Assembly (NCBI GenBank): GCA_947462335.1
Contig: OX381704.1
Location: 47,868,942-47,932,941, forward strand
DNA: 64,000 bases
Direction of reading: 5' to 3'
Source: Harmothoe impar
Taxonomy: Eukaryota; Annelida; Polychaeta; Phyllodocida; Polynoidae
In this document: in pieces, positions 1 to 10,583 of the stretch
Layout: each line of letters opens with the position of its first letter
Numbering within the stretch: the stretch's first letter is position 1
The notes under the pieces: model-generated
What the model was told of the DNA's origin: nothing
The model's database searches: none
What the model saw: the letters and a program-made list of their open reading frames with translations, nothing else
Program-made: the position numbers and the translations under genes

Positions 1-449
1 ACAATATGTACAAGTGTTCTACATTTACTATAAAAAAGGTACGGCAAAATGCTAAATGTATCTAACAGTCACCTTCCTATAACACACAGTCACATAATGA
101 AAAGAGTGAAATCTGGCTGGGTACAGACCCCCGTGGCCTCTGAATCCAAACAAGGCCGGCCGCCAAGGCCACAGGGCCCAGTGGTGGAGGCCGTTCTGAC
201 AAACTTTCTCTCGGTGAAGTCTGTGATCTCGCGGGATCGATACCTAGGTGACGGCCCCACTGCGGCTGCGCGTGCTGGGGATCACAGACACAAAGCAGCA
301 TTTTGCACGAGGAGGGGAGGTTGAATATAGAACATAAAGAAAAAAGGAACCACCTCTGCCGAGGTTATGACATTATCATTCCGACAGGAAAAACTGCCCG
401 CGGTGTCCTCAAAGCATGCTTTATGCGCGAAATCTTGTTAGATGGCGCA

Positions 450-463
450 GTCACCATGGCAAC
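450..463. promoter_or_regulatory. RFX-type X-box motif
   Basis: GTCACCATGGCAAC matches all 14 positions of the palindromic X-box consensus GTHNYYATRRNAAC bound by RFX transcription factors, which act in ciliary and neuronal gene control in animals. It is one of three perfect matches in the window, at 450, 8099 and 33218. No transcript start is identifiable nearby, so only the motif is seen and binding is inference. Confidence 0.4.
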
Positions 464-775
464 GGATGTATTTTGGCATGTCACCTGCGCTTGTGTCACG
501 TTCACAAGGGGAATGTGAGTGTGTGCATCTGAGGGTGCGGGGGATGGGGGGTTGGGATTGTGTAGATCTCAGGATCTTGAGTGTGGTGGTTTTTGCCCCA
601 GTCGTGAGTGGCCTAGCTAGTATAAGTGCCATATCTTGATTGCTCTGGTTTCCTGTCATTTCATTTGTGAGGAAAGGCGATTACCAGCTTAGCATACCTT
701 AATTCTTTACTATTTTAATCATACCTTTCGTTTACACATTGAGCAAAGTTCTTGTGTGAAACTAGGTCATGGAGT

Positions 776-897
776 GGTTCCCACTAGGTTGGAGTGCCTG
801 CTGAAAGATACCATTCCCATATACTACTTACACATCAATTAAAGTTTGGTTTACTGGTGGGAGAGCCTGTCGAGAATGCCATTTTCCTATACTACCC
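776..897. repeat. imperfect tandem duplication, about 72-bp period
   Basis: Two diverged copies of a unit of about 48 bases start at 776 and 848. Both run from a GGTT...CTAGG/CTGG core through GCCTG and end in CCTATACTAC or CATATACTAC. The copies differ by several substitutions and small gaps, so this is an old local duplication. No function is apparent. Confidence 0.5.
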
Positions 898-2948
898 CCA
901 TGAGACTTGGACGTTCAAGGACAGGTTGACTATGTTATATTACAATTAATGTTTTCTTTGCTTGGAAATATGGGGATATGTACCTTTTGAACGTGTCAGA
1001 CATTACAGATTCATTTCTCACAGAATGAATGGTGTATTCATGGCTTTCAAATGTACCTAAAGTACTGCTGTTATACCGGTCACAATGTGTATGTACTATA
1101 TACAGGAGCAAGGTACTAAGGGTATTGGTGTTAAGGGTATTAGCATCAGAGGGCTGATGATATTGCTATCACCAGACGTGCCGCCTCTATCCTGTTAGAT
1201 GTGACCTGAATTAACACCACTATACCACCCTCATTACACTAGGGGTAATTGATGTTATCTAAAGTGGATAGCACGGCGGAGAGGATGGTGGGGGGGGGGG
1301 GGAGAATAGCAAGTATAAAAAGGTAAAGCTTGCCGGTGGGACGGAAATAGTATTTACCGTCTAAAATAGGTCCATAGGCCGTCCACATCAACATAATGTG
1401 TATGCGCTTCCTGTGAAAATGGGTAAAAATTGACACCAGCCTACCTCTAGGCACCTGGCTGAATTATAGTGTCTGAATAATGTATAGACAGGGTAGGGCC
1501 GGGCTATGTATAGCCTGGTAGTGATTACAGCATTTATGTACTTTCTATGGCACGTCAGTGATAAAGGCACGGGGCTAGACTATAGCTAACGCTGGGGTGG
1601 ACGAAAAAGGAGTTGGTCATTCATAATATAAGAGCAAACAAAGGGGATTAGATTGATATGCCTGACACTGTGTGTTTGCATTATGTAAATAACTGAATAT
1701 AGATTAGTAAGACTATGTGAGCCAGGGCTACAAAATAGCGGCTTCTTCAACCTCACTCGGTACCTGGTATATAGAAACTATCCCTCCTTACATTCCATGT
1801 GGTCATTATGTGTATAACATAATATCTAGTAAGACAGTGTAGATCTACGAGGGTATATGGCATTATAAATCTTTGGATCTATGCGCTATGTGTTCTTACC
1901 TATACAGTGAGCTCTGGTGGGCGTTCTATGCTCTTAAACGTAACTAAAGAAATTTCCCAAATGGTCCAAGGAGAATTATTTCCCTATTTAGAGGCAAGCT
2001 ATCGTTCATATTTCATGAAGTCAGTCAGTGCAAGACAGAGAAGAGAGGAGAGAGGAAAGGAGAGCGAGTGGGTCTTACATGGTTCCTCGTCTTGGATCGG
2101 GTTGGAGTTGAGTGATTTGCGCTGGATGTAGAGGAGATGGGAGCCCGTCACTTGATGTCACAGCTCAGGCCATCCGTCAACCAGGCGATGACAGCTGCCA
2201 CCATCACACAACAATATCTGTCTCGCGCAGGGCCCAGGATTGGCCCCGTCAGTGTTAACAACTCACCCTCGGACCCCTCTCGGAGCCGTCTTCCACGCCC
2301 GTCGTTAACATGCGACGCAATCTCGACACCTTTAACGCAATCCGGCCCCACGCGTCGTGACGCTGTCAAGAGTTAGGAGGCAACGTGACTAGGGAATAAC
2401 TGCTAATTCATTTTTGTGATACCGTGTGCGTCCCTGAAGCGGGGATGAATGCAGTCTAAGAAATCCATCAACCAGGCCTTGGAATCCAATCTTCCCCGGG
2501 CGGAAGGAGGAAATCCTGCCATGAGAGATTGGTTCGAGTAAAACAAAAGAAGCCGGGTTTCCCGCCGTTGTAATTGGCGGTTGGGAAAAAAGGGACAAGT
2601 TTGAAGCCCTATTTCACGTCGTAATGAGTTCATTTGCGTGGCGCTAACTGGTAATCAGAAATCAATTTTCCATATGTTTGATACCTCATAGGGTGAGGGG
2701 ATGAAGAGGTAGGGGTAGCGTTTTTGAGGTGGCAGGAATCTAAAGCATTGCATCAAACAGGTAGAGAACTCTGGGGGAGGGGGCGTCTGTAAGTAGTCAG
2801 CATGGCGTCTGTAGACAAGGTATGCAGGAGGAAGGGTAGCTTATGTAGTCTACGACCCAATCACAGTGGCACCCACATCACAGGTAAACTAATCCCCAGG
2901 TGTACCATACCTTCACCTCCTAATATAGACTTGCCACATACTGAAAAC

Positions 2949-3386
2949 AAGGTATAGGGTAGATTCACCATGAGGTGAACACATACCCTGAGACGGATCC
3001 TGAGATTTCTAATCATTCATGATGGGGTCTTACCGGTACTGACTCTTTTTCTCTCATGATGTAACACAACAACTAAGAGTGATTGTAGTAGAATAATTTA
3101 TTACATGTGTGCATTTGAGAAGGATGACAAAAACCTGTGGCTACCCAGGTATTGATATCATGTAAAAGTAAACTGTTTAAACTATGGCGAAATAAAGATA
3201 TTCCAAACCAAAAAAATTTATGAAAGCCCTTCTAATGGGGATTTATCAGGGAAATAAGTACCGGTACATGCACCTACATTTTACCGTTATTCACAAATAT
3301 AGAGATTACAGTGCTTGAATAAGCGCAAATTAAGGTGTCCACCTGAAGGTATGTGTCCAACTTAAGGGGAATCTACCCTATATCGG
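2949..3386. repeat. inverted-repeat pair, possible old DNA transposon
   Basis: Bases 2949-2991 and the reverse complement of 3344-3386 align without gaps over 43 positions with 33 identities. The best-conserved parts are the cores TATAGGGTAGATTC and ACACATACC. About 350 bases lie between the arms, and they contain no transposase-like frame. This could be a degraded non-autonomous element or a chance-expanded inverted duplication. No clear target-site duplication was found. Confidence 0.45.
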
Positions 3387-4986
3387 CCGCATTACCCCCT
3401 GCATGCACCACCCACCGTGCTGCAATCAGTGGTGACTACCGCATATATATGTTACTGATAGTCCACACTGTGTTATACAACATAGGATATTGCAGTTCAC
3501 GACCTCCATGAATATTAGGATACCAATATACTGGTTATTATGGCCATCAGCTGCCCCATTATACATTCAGAGAGCCACAAATCAACTAAATAAGCTGTCA
3601 GCAGTATAATAGGGGAAACTCCCATTCTATTCTGGAAACATTAACTATAAAATGGGAGAGTAGATTCTACATACGCATCTAGCTGAGGCAACAAGTCGTA
3701 ATATGTGGTAGGAGAATTAAATTGTTCCGTCCGACTTTATTTCCGCGCGTTTACCGCCGTTGGTGTTGGAGTAATCAAAGGGGGAACCAATATGGAAATT
3801 TGATAAGTCTGTCACTTTGGCGATGGCCATATGAAAACACACGCTTATTGTGTTTATCAAGTAAAGTAATGATGCAATCTATCTTCCACTGTGCCGCTGG
3901 GGAAGGGTAGTTTATTCAGACTGGCTTTGCGTATGAAGTTCAACCATAGCCTGCATGGTGGCCAAATCTCTTATGTAGTGTGATGCTATACCGCTGTTTT
4001 TGATTCAGGGAAAATGGTCATATCACATATTATCAGTGAAATATGCCTGCATGAAAATAATGATAGGCTAATAAAATGACCAAGTATAACCAGACAATGT
4101 GGGTAATAATAATACAGGGCATAAGCCGAGTATAGCCAGATAGATGGCTCGGTCTAGAGTTGGGAGGAAGCCAACGACATCAGCACCAAATATCGCCCGC
4201 GTATCGACCTCGGCAGTGCTGCATACAAATGTAAGCATTAAAGGCCCGTGGGCACCAGCGCTAGAGGCCTACTGTTATCCGCTGATCTGTTGCCACTAAT
4301 ACGGCCAGGCATGACCCCACTGGGCAGGGCTATATGTGGGCAGTGTGTTGATCCAGCAACATTAAGGTCGGCAGCGGATCCACTGTGGGGGGATGGTAGA
4401 TTGTGGGAGGGGGCGAGGGCATGAGGGTGTGGGCGGGTTGGCACGCACCCTATTTTAACCCGATCACCTATATACGTACTAGGCATTATAGGGCTGTTTT
4501 TCTGGCCTTTTCTTTTAACAAAAGGGAGGTCAATGAGATAGCTGTGTTAATTGTATCACTGTGACCATTTATAGTTTGTAACTGCCCTTTCGTAGTACAA
4601 TAAGATATGATATAGTGCACAAAACAAAACATTTTGTAGTAAAGTGTCGTCATCGAACGGTTCTCATGCATTAACTGTAATAAAATATGTTGTTCTGCAG
4701 CATCAACCATGCCACCACGATGTCCCTATCCGGCACCGACATTGCCTCTGCTACCACCCAGCCCACACTAATATATATAAAAACACCTAACACCCATCGA
4801 CAATAACCCACGAAGCATTAAAAATACTCAGCTTTTCTTACACCCCCTATACCTTCTGCCCCCACCACAACCACTTGGTACCACCAGCATATCACCGACC
4901 CACCATCTACTATCACCTCCCCCTGACGTGCATGTTGTAGGCGTAGTGAACAGCAGGCTCCTTGACAGTCCTACGTCCGGCCACTA

Positions 4987-5040
4987 ACAGGTCGGGCAGG
5001 GCTCGCGCCATACAGCAGTAGGGCAAAAAGCCCGACCTGT
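4987..5040. repeat. hairpin, 11-bp perfect stem
   Basis: ACAGGTCGGGC at 4987-4997 is perfectly complementary to GCCCGACCTGT at 5030-5040, with a 32-base loop. There is no T-tract and no adjacent gene end, so it is not called a terminator. It may be chance or the ends of a very small repeat. Confidence 0.4.
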
Positions 5041-5129
5041 CAGCACCCCTCCCCCACCAGCCATCACCACCACTTTGCCGTCCGTCACCCTAACACCAAC
5101 AGTAGGCAGGAGACAGCATGACCTGCTCC

Positions 5130-5138
5130 GAGCTGCTC
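5130..5138 (+). repeat. GAGCTGCTC word, first copy
   Basis: Exact copy of the 9-mer GAGCTGCTC, preceded by CCTGCTCC so that two CTGCTCC-like units stand side by side. It belongs to the dispersed set of 16 exact copies discussed in the findings. No gene is recognised around it. Confidence 0.5.
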
Positions 5139-8098
5139 CCCTACCCATGTAGGCAGCACACACTTCTGACATCTCCATACAGACCATCTAGTATTCCACT
5201 CCACCTGATAAGGCCATTCATTTATCAGCTAGACATGATCTCGGTATGCATAGGACCCTGTCACCGCGCAGTGTTCCGTCTTATTGCCAATCTCACCAAG
5301 ATTAGTTGTAAAAAGAAGACAGATTATGTGCCCTGATGGATCGGACAAAAGACAAAAGCAAATTTCAAACCAGCCCCTACCCCCACAGCACATTAAATCA
5401 TGACAGGGCAACGAATGGTAATAAACCCCTCCAAGATAAATGGTAAATGTTATCTGGTGAGCATCCATGTATTAAATGTACCAGAAGACCTGTTGGTACA
5501 CGCTGATATTATGTATTTGTATAGCAGGGGCAACTCTTTTCTAGCATAAGCACGATTGCCTTTGATGGCTAGGTTCACATAGTTCCTGTACACTCATGAT
5601 GTGGTAGATGATGTGCCTGAGCATATAGAGGTTACCAAGCTCCCCACAGACCGAATGCATTGAAGGACGGCTACATGTGGACATGCAATGAAAACAAACG
5701 GTTGATGGGTAAAACATTGAGGAACTGCCATATAAACTGGACTCTGTTTATCAAAGGGCCACCAAGTCCAATATAGTAGTTACGTCCACAAGGGTCGTAA
5801 TATGTGGAGTGAGTGACGGCTGTCCCCTGGGCTGACCCCAGGCCTGTAAAGCATGTCCGCCGGCTGACCATGTGCTTGGGCGGCCAGGCCTTTTGATGTC
5901 GGTACCAGTAAAGGACCTGGTCAACCTTATCAGGGCCCTGAGGGACCCGTGCTGGTGATCGTTCTCAGGATGGCCATCATCCTCCTGGTTCTATAGTCTC
6001 CCCTGATCCTGCCCTCCTGTACCCCTCTCTACCAGCTCTTACACTGTCCTCCGATGCCCCTTTAACTTAGAGCTTGCTACCACAGCCCAGACTCCAAAAA
6101 GCCAATGTCTACATCCCTGCATGGATTCTAAGCGCCCCCATCTCTTTATCACTTTCTTCTTCGTATGTTTTCAACCTTTCTTCCTTTTCCCAAATTTCCA
6201 GCTGGAATGTGGTGAGATTTCACAAGGAAAAGCGATAACACTGGTGGCCTGGTAGCGGCCCCATTGCGACTATTTCCCCCCGCCAGAACTACAAAAGTAG
6301 CATTCCAATTCCCAGTTAATCACCCAAGACATCTACTGCGTCCCCCTCGCTCCTGTATACACTGCTATTCATACCAGAGGTCCTGTGTAGACACCTCATG
6401 CTCAGGGCCCTGGCCACCATTCCTAACCATTGACCACCATGCAGACGACGCTATCACATCTGCCCCTTTTAGTGGCCTTAACAACATCACAGGCAGCCTC
6501 TCGTCTAACTCCCACCGGGCCTACCAAAATAAGCTACAGGAGGAGAACCTTCCTGCACTGATAAACTTCTGGTTTGCTTGCCTAGCCATCCGCAGCTACC
6601 ATCGGCCACCCTCGCCTTCACAGCCGAGGGCTATTTGCGCTGGGTGTGGATATGACCCATGGAGCGGCTGTTATTTAGTTTTATTATGTCAGCCTTCATT
6701 TTTCCCCATTCGCGCGCCTTCCCCTATCTTCATTCCCTATGTCCCCCGCACATATTTGTCTTTCTTGTCTGGCAGTACGTCTGGGGCTCCTGATACGTCC
6801 CGAAGCCGTGGTGTTGGGGCGTAAATACTGCAGAACCTATAGACAATGTCGGGGGTCGACTGAGCTGGGTATAGATAGGGGTATATATTATGCCTCCCTG
6901 TCTGTCTCTACCTCTACCCCTGCCCCATGCAGGCTGTATCGACCTAACCCTAGCCTGTACATTCTGGAGCTGCACGTTGGCGTGTGTCACCAGACGCAGG
7001 ATCTAAGCCCCTTGGTCCGAGGACGCTATTTGTATGCTGGGCGGCTAAGTGGGGACAGCCCCAATCAGCCACGTGTGGGGCCCGCCCTGAATGTCGCCCA
7101 CCATGGCTGCAGGACACCAGCCTCACCTCCCACTCCTTCATGTTGGTGGGGCAGGAGGAAGGTCGTCTCCCAGCCAGTAGTTGTGCCAATTTCCCCTGGC
7201 CGCCACCCGCATACATCCATCCACACAGGAAGGAGCTGGAGCAGAAGGCCTACTTTCCTCTCCCATCCTTGCTTCCTGTATCCCTCCCTGCATCCATGTC
7301 TTATCTGCCTTCCTTGTCCTACACCCCTTCCTGCCTACACGCTTGTAGTGTATCCCAGCCATCTCCATTTATTCCCTCCGCTCTATATCTTCCCTTAATC
7401 CACATCAGCTCTATAACCTCCCCTCCGCTGGTCATGCCCACTGATGCCGACCAGGTCTACAGAGCAGACCTTCGTGTCACAGCAGTACTGGCAGAGACTG
7501 ATCAGTGCGTGATGCGTCTACTGATAATGATCGGGCATGGATTTGTATAAAGTTGCAAAGACCTGGTGCTGCGTGTTTGGCTTCTGTAATTTGAACTGTT
7601 GCAGGGCTGAAAAAGGGACTAAAGCATGAGTGACGGCTGACAACACGGATGGCTTCTCTTCCATCTAGTCATTTGGTATGCGTGTTGCTATAGTATTGCA
7701 TTATACACTCGCTATTGGTTAGGAACTATGAGACCTTTACTTAAATATATTAACAGTATCCCTATAGTGGAACTGCTCTATGGACTTGACTGTGACACCT
7801 CCTCTGTGGCCAACACCCTCTATACTCCAGCTCCGCATTCACAAGTGAACAGGCGGCCCTAGGGCCCTACTGACATTTTCAAGGTGTTGCTGCAAATGAC
7901 ATTTTGGGAGCTCCCTAGAGAGGGACTCGACCACCCAGCTCACACTCCCTCCCACCCCCACAGGCCCTGTACACGTACCTAGCCGCCACTACCAGCCCTA
8001 CACTAGCACCCTGGATGGGTGTTCACTTGACCCCTGAGTGGAGCCGGAAGTAGGCTGGTGGCTACTCCTGACAACAGATGACGCTTCCCTGTTATTTG

Positions 8099-8112
8099 GT
8101 CACTATGGCAAC
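8099..8112. promoter_or_regulatory. RFX-type X-box motif
   Basis: GTCACTATGGCAAC matches all 14 positions of GTHNYYATRRNAAC, the RFX X-box. The surrounding 8060-8300 is GC-rich and repeat-free. Whether it is a promoter or distal element cannot be told from sequence alone. Confidence 0.4.
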
Positions 8113-9223
8113 GGCGCTACATTGCCGGCGGCCAGCACTGTTTCTGCTGGATACCAACTCTACGGATAACTTGCCAGGTCCCAGGGACACTGCTGACCCC
8201 GTGCTGGCTGTAAGCCCTCCTGTTCCCCCAGCCTCCCCTTCCGTGTTGGACGCCAGTGGGCGGAGTGGCCTGACGATAAGCACCAGTTGTTTGTACTACT
8301 TACACCGGAATCCAATGGGCGGCACGCACGGCCCTACGGTACTGATAGCATATCCGTCCGGACGAGGAAGTGGAGGGGGTGGGTGAGGGAATAAAGAAGA
8401 AAGCACACATCTTGTGTGTGCCTGGCAGGTTTATTTTCAGGGCAGGAAAGGATAACTCTTCCTATCAGGTATGTACAGTGGTATCCACCGACCCCGTCTT
8501 CCTGGTAGCGTGATGAAAAATGGCCCTGCACTAGGGGGCCATGTAGGGAAGGAATTTAGCGTGGGGGGTAAGAGGCAGGCGGTCTATGCTGTAGGTATAG
8601 GGTTGGGGGAGCACCACTAGTAAGGTCGTTGTGTATGAGTCACATGGTAAATGTCGTGGGGCGCAGGCGCTCTCAGCCTACCCTCCCCCTTTAGACTCTT
8701 CATTCACACCTCCCGGGTCGGAGGTTGTGTTATGATGGGGTAGGCTTGGGAGGAAGATGTGGTTTGTTGTGGCAGTGGAAGTAGGGTGAGGAAGTAGGGT
8801 AAAATAGGTAGGAGTTTGGGAATACCTGGAATTGGTACATAGTGTCTAGAATGATAGAAGGTTGGCAATAGATAATTACAAGAATGGGTAGCACCGTAAT
8901 GGGTGTCTTAGCAGTGGGGGCCAGACCTTAGTTGAGACCAGACATATTAGATATCGTCTCAAAACCGACACAGCCGAAGGCTGGTCAGCGGGGACACGGG
9001 GCCCATACAGACCGTGCCTGTATGGCAGGTACATGTCCCACTGTGTATGAGTGGTAAGATGGTATATGGGATATATGCGCCTTACCATACTATAGGGATG
9101 GAAGGTGCATCAATGGCCATTAGAATGGTAGAGGACGTGTTGGTCTATGTCCCACTATATAGCGGTGGCAGGTAGAGAACTATGTGCCAGCGTATAGGGT
9201 ATACGTAGTAGGTCCTGTAGTAA
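8113..9223. other. non-coding stretch, no gene seen
   Basis: GC-rich to about 8300, then G-rich (AAGTAGGG and GGTAGG words near 8760-8820). No exon, RNA gene or mobile element was recognised, and open frames are short and unremarkable. Confidence 0.55.
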
Positions 9224-9571
9224 GTAGGGGTGATAAATGCTGCCTGGCAGCGAGCCGCTGACCACCCGGCGCTGACAGATGAGCAGCTCGGCCGAGTTGA
9301 CACTGCTATTGATCAGGAGTAACTCGCCATAACCGTGGCCACCTGGGCGTAGAGACCAGCTGCTCACATCTGCTCACCGAGTGGACACTTCGCCTGCCTC
9401 ACCTCCCTCTGCGAGCTGCTCTACGAGCTGCTCACGCCGCCCCTATCCCCACCCACCGACACCACATTAACGGTGCCCGTCTACATATTGAGCGGAACAC
9501 GTCGATTTGCCGCAGTAGAATACGCCCCCCGCCTCATGTCATTAAATTCACCTCGTTCTTGGAGCACGTAA
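9224..9571 (+). pseudogene. decayed protein-like frame carrying GAGCTGCTC words
   Basis: One + strand frame reads from 9224 to 9571 with only two stops, at 9320-9322 and 9350-9352. It encodes protein-like stretches such as RAADHPALTDEQLGRVDTAI and CLTSLCELLYELLTPPL. The DEQL codons are GAGCAGCTC (9281-9289) and the two ELL triplets are GAGCTGCTC (9413 and 9425). The nucleotide stretch from 9413 resembles 43509 onward, including a shared GCCCGT.TAC further downstream. I do not recognise the family. It may be a relic of a mobile-element gene or of a processed gene. The frame could also be accidental, since the conserved unit may be the DNA word itself. Confidence 0.3.
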
Positions 9572-10108
9572 AACTGATGGTAATTTCACGCATGGTGGAC
9601 GAGGCAGAGTGAGTGTCGGCCATTGGAAGATAGGACCGGTAAACGCGATCCATAAGAGGTGGCTAGTTAGGGGAGTTGTCAGTCACTGATAATCTCTCAT
9701 ATACCTACTACCAACGACTGTTGGTATTGGAATAATGCACGATTCCAATTAGATCAGGTCTAAATGCGGATGTGTGGACCTACAGCTTATCAAGGGTTTC
9801 TGCCACGTTGTATCACCAATGTAGCGCTCTATCCCTTATCTATGGTTTCTACATGTAGCACTACGTCCTTTTCATAGTGAATAAAGCACACACAATACTC
9901 AACTTAAGGATGAAGACTATGCGTATTTACAAGTATCGTTGATATATATTGGGGAGGCTGTGTAACGTGCTACTTAATGGGGCTAGGTACCGTACATACA
10001 GTTAGACTGTGATTAATGCCGGTGAAGTAATTAACTAATCAGTATACCTGGCTATATGCAGATACCCGGCCTACACAAGCCAACTCGGTCAATGACCTGA
10101 GGAGAATG
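9572..10108. other. non-coding stretch, no gene seen
   Basis: Mostly AT-leaning unique sequence with no recognisable exon, RNA gene or repeat. It ends where the first piggyBac-like MITE begins. Confidence 0.55.
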
Positions 10109-10296
10109 TTAACCCTTTAAGGTCCGCATAGTGCTGGGCATCATAGGTCTAACCTCTGTCGTCATGATGCATGAATACTGCGCTGGCCAGTCTACCTACC
10201 AGAGCTGCATTCAGACATCAGGCATTTTAAGGTATGAATCATGACGGCCGAAGGGTAAAACGCAAATAAAATACTGTGCAGCCATTAAAGGGCTAA
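10109..10296. mobile_element. piggyBac-like MITE, family 1, copy a
   Basis: The left end is TTAACCCTTTAAGG at 10109. The right end reads ATTAAAGGGCTAA, a one-base decay of AAAGGGTTAA. TTAA targets and CCCTTT...AAAGGG termini are typical of piggyBac-type DNA transposons. The 188-base interior has no coding frame but shares the words GTCATGATGCATGAAT and GCATAGTGCT with the other copies in this window. It is therefore a non-autonomous element needing a transposase encoded elsewhere. Confidence 0.75.
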
Positions 10297-10475
10297 TGAA
10301 GCAAGGTGAGAGCCCCCAGTGGGGCAGATGCCCGGGGCAGCTGACCAGGGGATAGATAATTATCATGATACACATGTTCATGTGTTGATATCACCTATCG
10401 GTTGGCATGTTAGTGATTAAATTGTGTTTAGGCTTGATGATTATTGTCCTGTTTGTTTCTACCTCACCAGTGCTT

Positions 10476-10583
10476 CCCAGTGGGCACAAAATCCAGTTCC
10501 ATGTTGAATTAACATTGAATCAACATTGGATCAACATTGACAACCATCTATCAATGTTGATTCAATGTTCTGTGCCCACTGGG
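10476..10583. mobile_element. MITE with CCCAGTGGGCACA terminal inverted repeats
   Basis: This 108-base element begins CCCAGTGGGCACA and ends TGTGCCCACTGGG, a perfect 13-bp terminal inverted repeat, and the arms extend imperfectly inward. The interior is built from AACATTGAATC-like units repeated three times on the left arm and mirrored on the right, so the whole element folds. TT flanks both ends and could be a short target duplication. From memory, elements with these ends are widespread in marine animal genomes. No coding capacity. Confidence 0.7.

Larger units (their letters stand above)
1..2948. other. non-coding stretch, no gene seen
   Basis: I see no supported gene here. Open frames are all under 100 codons, overlap on both strands and carry no recognisable domain. 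The stretch contains an X-box motif (450-463), an imperfect tandem duplication (776-897), a 13-base G run (1290-1302) and a purine-rich patch near 2030-2070. The block 2085-2400 is GC-richer and free of simple repeats, so it could be a conserved regulatory element, but nothing in it proves that. Confidence 0.6.
3387..8098. other. non-coding stretch, no gene seen
   Basis: No exon or RNA gene is recognised. A small hairpin lies at 4987-5040. From about 4700 to 7550 the + strand is rich in C and pyrimidine, which lowers stop-codon frequency and produces three overlapping open frames of 186-219 codons between 6264 and 7550. None resembles a known family and they compete for the same DNA, so I do not call them. 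The block 3700-3900 is free of repeats and rich in TAAT-type words, as enhancers often are. Confidence 0.6.

Noticed and set aside
6264..7550. Three overlapping + strand open frames of 186, 219 and 188 codons
   Set aside because: They overlap each other in different frames in pyrimidine-rich DNA where stops are rare. They show no domain, no splice logic and proline/cysteine-rich low-information composition.
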